This document shows, piece after piece, positions 25,062-33,038 of a stretch of 64,000 bases of DNA (position 1 is its first letter; the number at the start of each line of letters is the position of its first letter). Source of the DNA: Salibacterium halotolerans (GTDB lineage Bacteria > Bacillota > Bacilli > Bacillales > Marinococcaceae); contig NZ_FOXD01000018.1 in the NCBI RefSeq assembly GCF_900115625.1, positions 1 to 64,000 on the forward strand, given 5' to 3'. The position numbers were made by a program, and so were the translations under genes. The notes beneath the pieces are model-generated. The model had not been told where the DNA came from. It made no database searches and saw nothing but the letters and a program-made list of their open reading frames with translations.

Positions 25062-26106
25062 GGTTGGCCTCCTGCGATAAAACCGGCATTTTGCAGCTGG
25101 TGGGCAGAGCCCTGTTTTCAAAATGGATAAGTTTTTCTTTCTGGATTCCGGCATAAACCGCTTCTCCTACGGAATAAGGATGACGCTTGAACTCATCTGC
25201 TTCGATGTCTGCGTATATAATAGAATCTTTTTCCGATTGCTGAAGCATCAATCGATAGGTTCTGCCGCGGAACTCCATGTGCTCAATATGAGCTGGAAGG
25301 GAATGTACTACAGGATGTTTGGAAATTTGGACATGCTCTGGACGAATCACTGCTGCTTCTCTTTTCGTCTGTGGCACAATCTGATCTCCAATAAAGTTGG
25401 CAGTTCCAATAAAATCAGCTGTAAACGCCGTGGCGGGGTGGTCATATACTTCCTGGGGCGTGCCTGTCTGTTCGATCAAGGAGTCATTCATGACAACCAG
25501 GCGATCCGCCATAGAGAGAGCTTCCTCCTGGTCGTGTGTAACCATAATCGTTGTGATCCCCAGCTGTCTTTGTAACTTTTTCATTTCATTGCGCAGCTGC
25601 AAACGAACCTTAGCGTCTAAGGCGGACAGTGGTTCGTCCAATAAAAGAAAATCCGGTGACATGGCGAGAGCCCGTGCTAATGCTACACGCTGCTGCTGGC
25701 CTCCGGACAGCTGGAGAGGATAGCTGTCAGCTATGTGTTCAAGGTTTACAAGTTTAAGTGTATCCAATGCCTTTTCTCTGCGTTCTTTTTTAGACATGCT
25801 GGTATCCAATCCGTAGGCTGTATTTTGAGCAGCCGTTAAGTTAGGAAAAAGGGCATACGACTGAAACACAATGCCGAAATTCCTCTGCGCCGGCGGTAAG
25901 TGGGTGATCTGTTTATCATTCATCAGGACGGCCCCCTGGTTCGGTTTTTCCAAACCAGCGATAATCCGCAGTAACGTCGTTTTTCCACAGCCACTGGGTC
26001 CGAGCAGACAGATGAATTCTCCTTTGTCGATGGAAAAAGTTAAATCATTTAATGCGGTGAATGACTTAAAGTTCTTCGTAATATTCTGTACGGTTAAATG
26101 TTTCAT
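25033..26106 (-). CDS. phnT: 2-aminoethylphosphonate ABC transporter ATPase
   Basis: This 357-residue importer ATPase has Walker A GPSGCGKTT, Q-loop VFQSYALFPN, signature LSGGQQQRVALARAL, Walker B FLLLDEPLSALD and H-loop VTHDQEEA. A C-terminal TOBE-like regulatory domain occupies residues about 280-345. The ATG at 26106 follows GGAGG by about ten bases and gives the usual MKHLTVQNITKNF start; the upstream in-frame codons have no support. The substrate assignment rests on the operon, since the ATPase alone resembles spermidine/iron transport ATPases. Confidence 0.9.
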   Translation of the reverse strand: MKHLTVQNITKNFKSFTALNDLTFSIDKGEFICLLGPSGCGKTTLLRIIAGLEKPNQGAVLMNDKQITHLPPAQRNFGIVFQSYALFPNLTAAQNTAYGLDTSMSKKERREKALDTLKLVNLEHIADSYPLQLSGGQQQRVALARALAMSPDFLLLDEPLSALDAKVRLQLRNEMKKLQRQLGITTIMVTHDQEEALSMADRLVVMNDSLIEQTGTPQEVYDHPATAFTADFIGTANFIGDQIVPQTKREAAVIRPEHVQISKHPVVHSLPAHIEHMEFRGRTYRLMLQQSEKDSIIYADIEADEFKRHPYSVGEAVYAGIQKEKLIHFENRALPTSCKMPVLSQEANREYNFAKPL

Positions 26107-26137
26107 CGGTTGACTCCCTCCTTTATTGTGGGATAAT

Positions 26138-26203
26138 GGAGACAGCATGACGGAAACAGCTGTCTCCGGAAGTACAAGGATAACTTGGGCATTTCACTTG
26201 TAC
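26138..26203 (-). other. Intercistronic hairpins between phnS and phnT
   Basis: Two stem-loops lie in the 98-bp gap: GGAGACAGC/GCTGTCTCC (26138-26167) and GTACAAG/CTTGTAC (26172-26203). Neither has a T-run on the minus strand. Such structures after a binding-protein gene usually raise its expression relative to the permease genes by mRNA protection or partial termination. Confidence 0.55.
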
Positions 26204-26204
26204 A

Positions 26205-27239
26205 CTATTCTTTTGGGGCACTCTTTCCGTCATATTTTTTTGTCCACTTATCCAGAATGGTGCTGCGGTTTTCCGCGGCCCAATTGAAGTCATTTTCAAT
26301 CAGCTGATCTGTCGGATTTTCCGGGAACCCTTCCGGTACGGGCTTATCTGTTGGAACTGTTGTGATGGCGAAATTTTCACTGTAAGCTTTCATTGCTTTG
26401 TCAGAAATGGCCCAGTCTAAAAATTTCTTTGCAGCTGGTTTAATGTTTTCTTTTTTGACAAGGGCATTAGCTTCCAAATCCCATCCTGAGCCTTCTTCCG
26501 GGAAAATAGTTTTAATCGGTTGTCCTTTTTCTGCTTGTGTGATTCCGCGGTAGCCAAAGGAAACGCCGATAGGATATTCTCCCTGTCCTGCCAGTTTGGC
26601 GGGTTTTGAACCGGAATGGGTGTACATGCCGACATTTTGATGAAGTTTGTCCATGTAATTCCAGGCATTTTCTTCACCCATGAGCTGAATCAGAGCAGAT
26701 ACGGTTAAATATCCAGTTCCAGAGGAAGCAGGGTTTGGCATTACGATCAAATCTTTATATTGAGGATCCAGTAAATCTTTATAACTTTGCGGAACCTCCA
26801 GTCCCATTTCTTTCATTTCGGCGGTGTTTACAGTAAATGCGGTCATCCAGGCATCAATACCGACCCAGTGGGGCTTATCGCCTGAATCTTTGTATTGGCT
26901 GGCGATGCGGTCCACTCCTTTTGGTGCATAGCCTTTCAGCATCCCCTCCTGGTCTGCGACAAGAAGGCTGGTAGCTGCTGTTCCCCAAACGACATCGGCG
27001 ACAGGGTTATCTTTTTCTGCGAGAAGTTTGGAAGTAATCACACCGGTAGAATCACGGACAATGTTCACCTTAATATCGGGATGTTTTTTGTGAAAAGAAC
27101 TTAAGTATGGTTCGATCATGTCATCCTCTAAAGCCGTGTAAACGGTAATTTCCGTCTTCTCTTCAGCGCTGCCCTGCGAGCACGCTGTCGTAACAATCAG
27201 CAGCAGTGCTGAAAAACAAAACAGTATTGTTTTCCTCAT
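26205..27239 (-). CDS. phnS: 2-aminoethylphosphonate-binding lipoprotein
   Basis: This 344-residue solute-binding lipoprotein has a signal peptide ending in VTTAC (Cys20), then [20 protein letters not shown]. That, with [28 protein letters not shown] and [13 protein letters not shown], matches the phosphonate branch of the iron(III)-type binding proteins. It is the first gene of the operon, with GAGGAGGA upstream of the ATG. It captures AEP at the outer membrane face for the PhnT/permease transporter. The promoter must lie between 27240 and about 27380, where AT-rich sequence is present, but no clear box was assigned. Confidence 0.92.
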   Translation of the reverse strand: MRKTILFCFSALLLIVTTACSQGSAEEKTEITVYTALEDDMIEPYLSSFHKKHPDIKVNIVRDSTGVITSKLLAEKDNPVADVVWGTAATSLLVADQEGMLKGYAPKGVDRIASQYKDSGDKPHWVGIDAWMTAFTVNTAEMKEMGLEVPQSYKDLLDPQYKDLIVMPNPASSGTGYLTVSALIQLMGEENAWNYMDKLHQNVGMYTHSGSKPAKLAGQGEYPIGVSFGYRGITQAEKGQPIKTIFPEEGSGWDLEANALVKKENIKPAAKKFLDWAISDKAMKAYSENFAITTVPTDKPVPEGFPENPTDQLIENDFNWAAENRSTILDKWTKKYDGKSAPKE

Positions 27240-27656
27240 TTCATCAAATCCTCCTCTGGTAAATCTTTTTTAATAGGAACGGCAGGTTGCGAGAATAGTT
27301 TAGTTATATATATCCCTCCTGTTGTCAGGTACACTTTCACTATAAATTTTCTTTATTAATCTAGTATTAATTCCAAGTAAAAAATGTGTTTTGTTGTTGT
27401 TTGTTGTGGTTTTAATTGTTTTGTGAGTTCAGATATAGAAAATCGGAAGAAAGAAGTCAGGGTAAAACGTCACAAGTTGGTCGTTAGGGAGGGGAGGACA
27501 AAGAGTCAATTGCGAAATAGAGCAGCTGACACGACCATTGTGAAGGGTGCCCTGTATTTTTCTTATAAAGGGCAGAAATGCAGTTCTCCTGGTTGCAGGC
27601 ATATGGTTCTGCTCTCGGCGAAGAAGAGGGTATAATGGATGCAAGGAGGGATTTTA

Positions 27657-28133
27657 GTGAGTATCTATGATATTACCGTTACGAAAGCTGATGGAACAGA
27701 GTATACGCTGAACAAGTATGAAGGCGCGCCGATGCTGATCGTCAATACCGCCACCAATTGCGGGCTCAAAGGTCAGTTTGACGGGCTCGAATCCCTGTAT
27801 CAGAAATACAAGGATGACGGACTGGTCGTGCTTGGTTTCCCGTCGAACCAGTTTAAGCAGGTGCTGGATGACGCAGCAGAGGCGGAAGAATCCTGCCGCC
27901 TGAATTACGGGGTCACGTTTCCGATTCATGACATTGTTCAGGTGAACGGCAGCAGTGCCCATCCGCTTTTTCAGTTACTCACAGATGAGCAGAAAGGTAT
28001 ATTCGGAAGCCAGATTAAATGGAATTTCACGAAATTCCTGGTCGACAGAGAAGGAAACGTAGTGAACCGTTTCTCCCCGCAGACGAAACCCGAAGGCCTG
28101 GAAGATGACATTCAAAGCGTTGTATCAGGATAA
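27657..28133 (+). CDS. Glutathione-peroxidase-family thiol peroxidase
   Basis: This 158-residue peroxidase reduces hydroperoxides using a cysteine in place of selenocysteine: C35 in NTATNCGLKGQF, Q65 in GFPSNQF, and W122-N123 in KWNFTKFLVD complete the catalytic tetrad. C80 is a candidate resolving cysteine, making thioredoxin the likely reductant. GTG at 27657 is chosen because AAGGAGGG lies seven bases upstream; the further in-frame codon has no ribosome site. TATAAT at 27631-27636 would serve as -10. It is monocistronic, with a terminator immediately after. Confidence 0.93.
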   Translation: MSIYDITVTKADGTEYTLNKYEGAPMLIVNTATNCGLKGQFDGLESLYQKYKDDGLVVLGFPSNQFKQVLDDAAEAEESCRLNYGVTFPIHDIVQVNGSSAHPLFQLLTDEQKGIFGSQIKWNFTKFLVDREGNVVNRFSPQTKPEGLEDDIQSVVSG

Positions 28134-28136
28134 AAA

Positions 28137-28176
28137 ATCTCCCGGCTGCCGCTGAAAGCAGCCGGGAGATTTTTGT
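28137..28176 (+). terminator. Terminator of the glutathione peroxidase gene
   Basis: ATCTCCCGGCTGC pairs perfectly with GCAGCCGGGAGAT, followed by TTTTTG. Confidence 0.9.
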
Positions 28177-28210
28177 GTGAAGCGGTGTTGTTAATAATGG
28201 GATTCGGTTA

Positions 28211-28357
28211 TTGGACACTATCAGGAGGAAAATGGAGGGTTAGTGTCCGATAGACAATATCTATTGGACACTACGTCGGCAAAAAGAAGGGATAGTGGCT
28301 CTTAGAACCGTTCTATCGGACACTGCAGGCAGCTTTTGTACGATGTAGTGTCCACTA
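28211..28357. repeat. TAGTGTCC/GGACACTA intergenic repeat cluster, copy 2
   Basis: Core words alternate in direction: TTGGACACTA (28211-28220), TTAGTGTCCGA (28240-28250), TTGGACACTA (28264-28273), degenerate GATAGTGG (28291), CGGACACT (28317-28324) and TAGTGTCCACTA (28346-28357). It fills the gap between two convergent genes and contains no ORF. Confidence 0.8.
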
Positions 28358-28373
28358 CGCGGAACCATCCTGA

Positions 28374-28412
28374 AAAAGGCAGGCACCCCGGACAACCCCG
28401 GATTGCCTGTGA
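28374..28412 (-). terminator. Terminator of the second aldo/keto reductase
   Basis: On the minus strand AGGCA and TGCCT close a stem with an inner CCGG/CCGG pairing, followed by GCCTTTTTC. Confidence 0.6.
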
Positions 28413-28421
28413 ACATTTTAT

Positions 28422-29411
28422 TCAGCTGTGAATAGGGAGCGGGGCCTGTGGTGAGATGATGCCTTCTTCCACCATCTCATGCCAGAAGGCTTCCGGAATG
28501 TCGGCATGAAGCGCTTCGATGTTTTCCTGAATCCGCTCAGGGCGGGTCGTGCCCGGTATGACAGCTGCAACCGCTGGATGAGCGGCGGAGAACTGCAGGG
28601 CTGCGGCTGTGAGATCCACACCATGATGCGAGGCGATGTCATGCATACGATCCACCTGGGAGGTTACTTCGGACGGGGCTTCGCCGTATTCATAGTGGGA
28701 ACCGCCTGCGATGATACCGGAACTGTACGGCGCCCCGACCACAATGCTGACGCCCTGTTCCTCGGCCTCCGGCATTAAGCGCTGCAGGGCATGCTCGTGG
28801 TCAAGCAGCGTGTAACGGGTTGCCTGCAGGCTGATATCCGGGTTCGCATGTTCGAGCTGCATCGCCAGTTCAATCGGCTCGGTTCGATTTACGCCAATGC
28901 CCCAGGACGTAATCACGCCTTCGCTGCGGAGACGTTCCAGCTCAACGAAAGCGCCGTTTCTCGCTTCATCGAAACGCGTTACCCACTCATCCCCATGAAA
29001 ATCAGGGGAGATGTCGTGAACGTAGATGAAATCGATACGGTCGGTCTGCAGGCGTTCCAAGCTCTGTTCGATCGAGCGGCGCGTGCCTTCCGCGCTGTAG
29101 TCGTCGACGACTTTGTTTTTCCGTCCGTGCTGGAAAAGGCCTGCGCCTTTTTCTTCCGTCTCATCGAGCATATAACGCCCGACTTTGGTACTGAGTACAT
29201 ATTCGTCGCGGTTATGCTTGGTGAGCACTTCGCCGAGACGCAGTTCCGCTAGGCCTGCTCCGTAAAACGGCGCCGTGTCAAAATAACGGATGCCGCCGTC
29301 CCAGGCTGCTTCTATCACTGCTTTGGCTTCGTCTTCGGGAATATCGCGGTACATGTTGCCAAGAGGCGCAGTGCCGAATCCAAGTTTTCCGTTCTGTTTC
29401 AAATCAACCAT
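28422..29411 (-). CDS. Aldo/keto reductase (aldose/pyridoxal dehydrogenase-like)
   Basis: This 329-residue AKR-superfamily enzyme has catalytic residues D45 and Y50 in FDTAPFYGAG, K76 in STKVGR and H132 in YVHDIS. The C-terminal cofactor site is AVIPGTTRPERIQEN. The FDTAPFYGAGLAELRLG and KVGRYM motifs place it with D-threo-aldose (L-fucose) dehydrogenases and pyridoxal 4-dehydrogenases rather than the first AKR of this window. A GGAGG ribosome site lies before the ATG. Neighbours are unrelated, so the natural substrate is open. Confidence 0.9.
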   Translation of the reverse strand: MVDLKQNGKLGFGTAPLGNMYRDIPEDEAKAVIEAAWDGGIRYFDTAPFYGAGLAELRLGEVLTKHNRDEYVLSTKVGRYMLDETEEKGAGLFQHGRKNKVVDDYSAEGTRRSIEQSLERLQTDRIDFIYVHDISPDFHGDEWVTRFDEARNGAFVELERLRSEGVITSWGIGVNRTEPIELAMQLEHANPDISLQATRYTLLDHEHALQRLMPEAEEQGVSIVVGAPYSSGIIAGGSHYEYGEAPSEVTSQVDRMHDIASHHGVDLTAAALQFSAAHPAVAAVIPGTTRPERIQENIEALHADIPEAFWHEMVEEGIISPQAPLPIHS

Positions 29412-29723
29412 GTATATACCTCCAATGAGATTTAAAAATAATCAACGCCATCATAACGAAACGTTCCAAGTAGAACGATCCATTCCCTATGTTTCCGCTG
29501 CCGCTTTATTGTAAACATATGTAAGCGGATACCGGTAAAAAAGAAAAATTCCCCTATCAGCGGATCTTCTTTATTCTCTTTTTCATTTATGATTTTTGCC
29601 GCGGCCGTTGAACCCTGCTGCTACGGGTGCGGCTTTATAGAACGGTTATCTCAGATACAGCTCTTGAAGGACATCGGAAAACAGAGTATAGTGAACATAC
29701 AATACTTTTATCCAAAATGGTTA
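29412..29723. other. Intergenic stretch, no gene seen
   Basis: About 310 bases carry the divergent promoters of the aldo/keto reductase and the SulP gene. A GC-rich patch near 29600-29632 can form a weak hairpin. No ORF is supported. Confidence 0.4.
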
Positions 29724-29740
29724 AAACAAAGACTTTGTTT
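29724..29740 (+). promoter_or_regulatory. 8-1-8 palindrome in front of the SulP gene
   Basis: AAACAAAG-A-CTTTGTTT is a perfect inverted repeat 21 bases before the SulP ATG and just before its ribosome site. This is a plausible operator for the ROK-type regulator encoded next to SulP. Confidence 0.5.
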
Positions 29741-29760
29741 AACGAAAGGGGGAAGGTGAC

Positions 29761-31455
29761 ATGTCTAAACTGCCGGGAGGAATCCTCAACCTTCCACCGG
29801 ACTATGACCGTCAATCAGTGAAACAGGATATAACGGCTGGATTAACCGTTTTTATTATGCTGGTACCGCAGGGGATGGCCTATGCGCTGCTGGCCGGACT
29901 TCCGCCGGTTATGGGATTGTATGCTTCCACGATACCACTCCTTCTATACGCTCTATTCGGCTCATCGCGGCACCTCGCTGTCGGTCCGGTCGCGCTGTCC
30001 TCTATTCTGATATTTTCCGGGGTTTCCGCTTTCGCGGAGCCGCAAAGTTCAAACTACATCACGCTTGTACTGCTTTTGACCTTGATGACTGGAGTGCTGC
30101 AGCTGCTGCTGGGTCTCTTGAACGCGGGGGCGCTCGTCAAGTTCATTTCCCAGAATGTGATCAACGGGTTTACTTCCGCTGTCGCTATTATTATAGGTTT
30201 CAGCCAGCTTGGCAACTTTTTCGGTGTGGACATGTCGAGTCAGAATCAGATTCTTCCGTTAGCTCTGTCTTTCGTAAAAAATATTTCCGATATCCACCTG
30301 CCGACGACCATCATTGGCTTGGTGAGTCTGGCAGTATTGATAGGGCTGAGAAAACGAACCAGACTACCTCTGCCTCTGCTCGTTGTTATAGTGAGTATCG
30401 CTATTGTTTATTTGTTTCAACTTGAAGGCGCGGGCGTGAAAATCGTCGGCGAGGTGCCGCGCGGATTTCCGGGATTTTCGGTTCCCGCGCTGGATTCATC
30501 CGCCATGGTCATGCTGCTGCCGACGGCATTAACCATCGCTTTCATTGCGATGATGGAGTCGCTCTCCATTACCAAGACACTCGCAGGCAAAGACAGCCCG
30601 CCTTTGGATGTGAATAAGGAACTGCGCACGATCGGAACCGCCAATATTGTGGGCCCTTTCTTTTCGTCGTATGCGGTTACCGGGAGTTTTTCCAGAAGTG
30701 CGGTGAACTACCGCGCTGGAGCGGTATCCCAGGTTGCCATGGTAATTACCGCTGCCGGTATTATCCTGACGCTGTTTTTTCTGACGCCGTTGTTTTACTA
30801 CCTTCCGCAGGCCGTACTGGCGGCTATTATTCTGTCGGCGGTGGCGGGTTTGATTAATGTGCCGTCCCTGCGCTATGCTTTTCGCATCAAACCGGTGGAT
30901 GGATGGGTCTGGGTCGTCACGTTTGCCGCCACTCTGCTTACAGGTATTCAATGGGGGCTCCTGATCGGCGTCGGGGTGTCGTTGTGTATTCTCATCCACC
31001 GTATCTCCCAGCCTCATATCGTTGAAGTGGGCTGGGATGATATAACAAGAAATTACCGTGATGTCGAGCGGTTCACCGGCACCGAGCGAATGCCCGGTAA
31101 AGTGCTGCTTCGTATTGACGCCAGAATTCATTTTTCCAACGTGACCTACATCGAAAAGGTCGTCGAAAAAAAGGTGAAGAAAGCGGAAGAAAAGCCGGAA
31201 AAGCTGTATGACGTGATCATTGACATGGGAGGTGTAAATGATATTGACACGGCCGGTATTGATGAGCTGGAGCGGCTGATCCGGACCTATACCATCCGCG
31301 GTGATATCAACATCTGGTTTGTACATCTCAAGGGACCGGTCCGTGACTTACTGCAGCGTGCCGGCTGGGAAGAGCGTTTTCCGGATGTGATGAGTGATCT
31401 GACGCTCGATGAATTTGTGAAGGAAAAGCAGACGCCCAATGACTATATGATATAA
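29761..31455 (+). CDS. SulP-family anion transporter with STAS domain
   Basis: The 564-residue membrane protein has a SLC26/SulP transmembrane core (residues about 20-415). It contains the family signature VPQGMAYALLAGLPPVMGLYAS near the N-terminus and SYAVTGSFSRSAVNYRAGA in the second half, and has a cytosolic STAS domain (about 435-550, with VIIDMGGVNDIDTAGIDELERL). It transports sulfate, bicarbonate or another anion in symport or exchange; the substrate cannot be read. GGGGGAAGG precedes the ATG. A ROK-type regulator follows after 23 bp, an unusual partner that may control it. Confidence 0.93.
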   Translation: MSKLPGGILNLPPDYDRQSVKQDITAGLTVFIMLVPQGMAYALLAGLPPVMGLYASTIPLLLYALFGSSRHLAVGPVALSSILIFSGVSAFAEPQSSNYITLVLLLTLMTGVLQLLLGLLNAGALVKFISQNVINGFTSAVAIIIGFSQLGNFFGVDMSSQNQILPLALSFVKNISDIHLPTTIIGLVSLAVLIGLRKRTRLPLPLLVVIVSIAIVYLFQLEGAGVKIVGEVPRGFPGFSVPALDSSAMVMLLPTALTIAFIAMMESLSITKTLAGKDSPPLDVNKELRTIGTANIVGPFFSSYAVTGSFSRSAVNYRAGAVSQVAMVITAAGIILTLFFLTPLFYYLPQAVLAAIILSAVAGLINVPSLRYAFRIKPVDGWVWVVTFAATLLTGIQWGLLIGVGVSLCILIHRISQPHIVEVGWDDITRNYRDVERFTGTERMPGKVLLRIDARIHFSNVTYIEKVVEKKVKKAEEKPEKLYDVIIDMGGVNDIDTAGIDELERLIRTYTIRGDINIWFVHLKGPVRDLLQRAGWEERFPDVMSDLTLDEFVKEKQTPNDYMI

Positions 31456-31478
31456 ATGCTGATGAAGGAGAATGCCCT

Positions 31479-32654
31479 GTGATAGAGGAACTGTTACGCC
31501 ATCATTCTCCGGCATTCCAGGGAATGCGGGACGTGTATCGTGTCATCCACCAGGAAAGTCCGGTGACGAAAGCGGATCTTTTAAAAAAAATGACTATGAA
31601 GCAGACTACGCTCGTCCGCCATCTGGATGCTCTGAAGCAGTACGGCTTGATCCGCATTGCTTCTTATGATGAATCCAGTGGCGGTCGGCCGCCTGCCCTT
31701 TATGATGTGGAACCGAAAGCCGCCTTTATCATCGGGATCGCTCTGTCGAGAACGGAGACAACCGTTACAATCGTGGACATGTCGTTTCAGCTGGCTGCCG
31801 AAGAAACGTTTCCGATGACAGAACATCATACGCCACCACTTACCATATCGCTGCTGAAACAAACAATAACATCACTTCTCGCCCGGAATCAGATAGATAA
31901 AAAAGATGTACTCGGCATCGGGATCGGAACGGTTGGACCGCTGGACCGGGAAAAGGGTGTGATGTATCCGGAGGGTTTCACAGCTCCGGGATGGGAGGAG
32001 GTCGCGGTAGTGGAGGAAATGCGGGAGTCGTTCCACCTCGATGTCTTTCTGGAAAACGGGGCGAATACAGCCGCTCTTTATGAATCTCTGCGCCGCCGAC
32101 AGCGAAATGAGTCCATTCTATACTGCATCAGCGGATGGGGCCTCCGCTGCGGGGTGCTGACAAACGGCATCATCATGCAGAGTCAAAAAGGGGACGCGAG
32201 TTCATATGGAAACATGATTATTGATGCCGCGTCAGGAAGAACGCTGTCGTCCTTCATTTCCTATCATCATCTAGTAGATAAAGCAGAGCGGTTCATACAG
32301 ACGGGAGACCTGGCTGTTTCGGAAACGAACCCCAATAAAAATGATGTGCTGCAATACGTGCTGCAGGAATTGAAAAGCGGGAACGCTGCAGTTGAAAACA
32401 TAGTGCTTGATTCCGCCTATTATTACGGTGTCGGCCTGGCGAACATGATCAACGTTCTTCACCCGGAAATTGTAGTGCTGAATAGTGAATTGATAAAAGT
32501 ATCCTCCGCTTACTATGAAAAAGTAATTCAAACCGCGCAGGGCTTTATTTCACGGACAGACCAGCAGCGTCCTGTCTTTCAGCCGGCGGATGATGATGTA
32601 AATCCTACAGCTGTTGGAGCGTGTGTATTCGCGTTTTATTCGAAGTTTTCCTGA
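31479..32654 (+). CDS. ROK-family transcriptional regulator without the zinc motif
   Basis: The 391-residue protein has an N-terminal winged helix (residues about 15-65: VTKADLLKKMTMKQTTLVRHLDAL) and a ROK sugar-kinase-like domain (about 75-385: FIIGIALSRTETTVTIVD, GIGIGTVGPLDREKG, GVGLANMINVLHPEIVVL). The zinc-binding CxCGxxGCxE motif of most ROK proteins is absent where expected (around SGWGLRCGVLTNG), so it is a regulator rather than a kinase and may bind a divergent ligand. GTG start after GAAGGAG. It is in one unit with SulP; a terminator follows. Confidence 0.85.
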   Translation: MIEELLRHHSPAFQGMRDVYRVIHQESPVTKADLLKKMTMKQTTLVRHLDALKQYGLIRIASYDESSGGRPPALYDVEPKAAFIIGIALSRTETTVTIVDMSFQLAAEETFPMTEHHTPPLTISLLKQTITSLLARNQIDKKDVLGIGIGTVGPLDREKGVMYPEGFTAPGWEEVAVVEEMRESFHLDVFLENGANTAALYESLRRRQRNESILYCISGWGLRCGVLTNGIIMQSQKGDASSYGNMIIDAASGRTLSSFISYHHLVDKAERFIQTGDLAVSETNPNKNDVLQYVLQELKSGNAAVENIVLDSAYYYGVGLANMINVLHPEIVVLNSELIKVSSAYYEKVIQTAQGFISRTDQQRPVFQPADDDVNPTAVGACVFAFYSKFS

Positions 32655-32692
32655 CTCGTGCTTGAACTGGGACACGAGTCCTGTCTGTTTTA
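32653..32692 (+). terminator. Terminator of the SulP-ROK unit
   Basis: GACTCGTG (32653-32660) pairs with CACGAGTC (32673-32680), followed by CTGTCTGTTTTAT. The T-run is imperfect. Confidence 0.6.
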
Positions 32693-32702
32693 TCTACTGC
32701 CA

Positions 32703-32730
32703 TTGACAAAGAGAATTAGAAAAATATAAG
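32703..32730 (+). promoter_or_regulatory. Promoter of the ABC-F leader
   Basis: TTGACA at 32703-32708 and TATAAG at 32725-32730 are separated by 16 bp. Transcription would start near 32737, giving a leader of about 300 nt before the ABC-F start codon. Confidence 0.65.
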
Positions 32731-32758
32731 ATTAATCTATACTTAAACGAAAAAGGGG

Positions 32759-32785
32759 ATGAACTGTAGGCTCATGAAGTACTAA
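32759..32785 (+). CDS. Candidate leader peptide of the ABC-F gene (MNCRLMKY)
   Basis: An eight-codon frame starts at ATG 32759, directly after AAAAGGGG, and stops at TAA 32783-32785; an internal ATG at 32774 would give MKY. The Shine-Dalgarno is closer than usual, which weakens the start choice. Its stop codon lies inside the first arm of the leader's alternative structures (32781-32795), exactly where a stalled ribosome would disrupt that arm. Position rather than sequence is the main evidence. Confidence 0.4.
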   Translation: MNCRLMKY

Positions 32786-32982
32786 TCCTAATTTCACTTT
32801 GACGGAACAAATGCATGATATTCAGGCACCAGCCTTTGCACAGAGGGGGGTGATCTGTATTATCCTGCAGCACCGTTCGGAATAGGATTGGTGGAAACGT
32901 GTATCCTGCAGTTCTCCCCAATAGAGGTAGAGGTATGCCCCCTGTTCCGAACGTTTGTACACGGAAATAGGGGGCTGTTTTT
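32781..32982 (+). promoter_or_regulatory. Transcription attenuator (mutually exclusive hairpins) of the ABC-F gene
   Basis: Four segments can pair alternatively. Arm 1 (ACTAATCCTA, 32781-32790) pairs with TAGGATTGGT (32883-32892) over ten pairs, with one G-U. Arm 2 (CGTTCGGAATAGG, 32874-32886) pairs with CCTGTTCCGAACG (32941-32953) over 13 pairs, with one G-U. Arm 3 (GCCCCCTGTTCCG, from 32937) pairs with CGGAAATAGGGGGC (32962-32975), followed by TGTTTTTA, forming a terminator. Pairings 1:2 and 3:4 leave the gene off; 2:3 is an antiterminator. This is the standard layout of ribosome-mediated attenuation of antibiotic-resistance genes. TATCCTGCAG occurs twice in the leader (32861, 32902). Confidence 0.7.
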
Positions 32983-33038
32983 ATGGGTGGAATGCCTGAA
33001 TGAATAATCCCCGCCATGCTCATAAAGGAGATGAGATC

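Noticed and set aside
25062-25154. Upstream extension of the AEP permease
   Set aside because: Those codons lie in another frame of the phnT 3' end; AGGAGG-N6-GTG at 25061 gives a better start.
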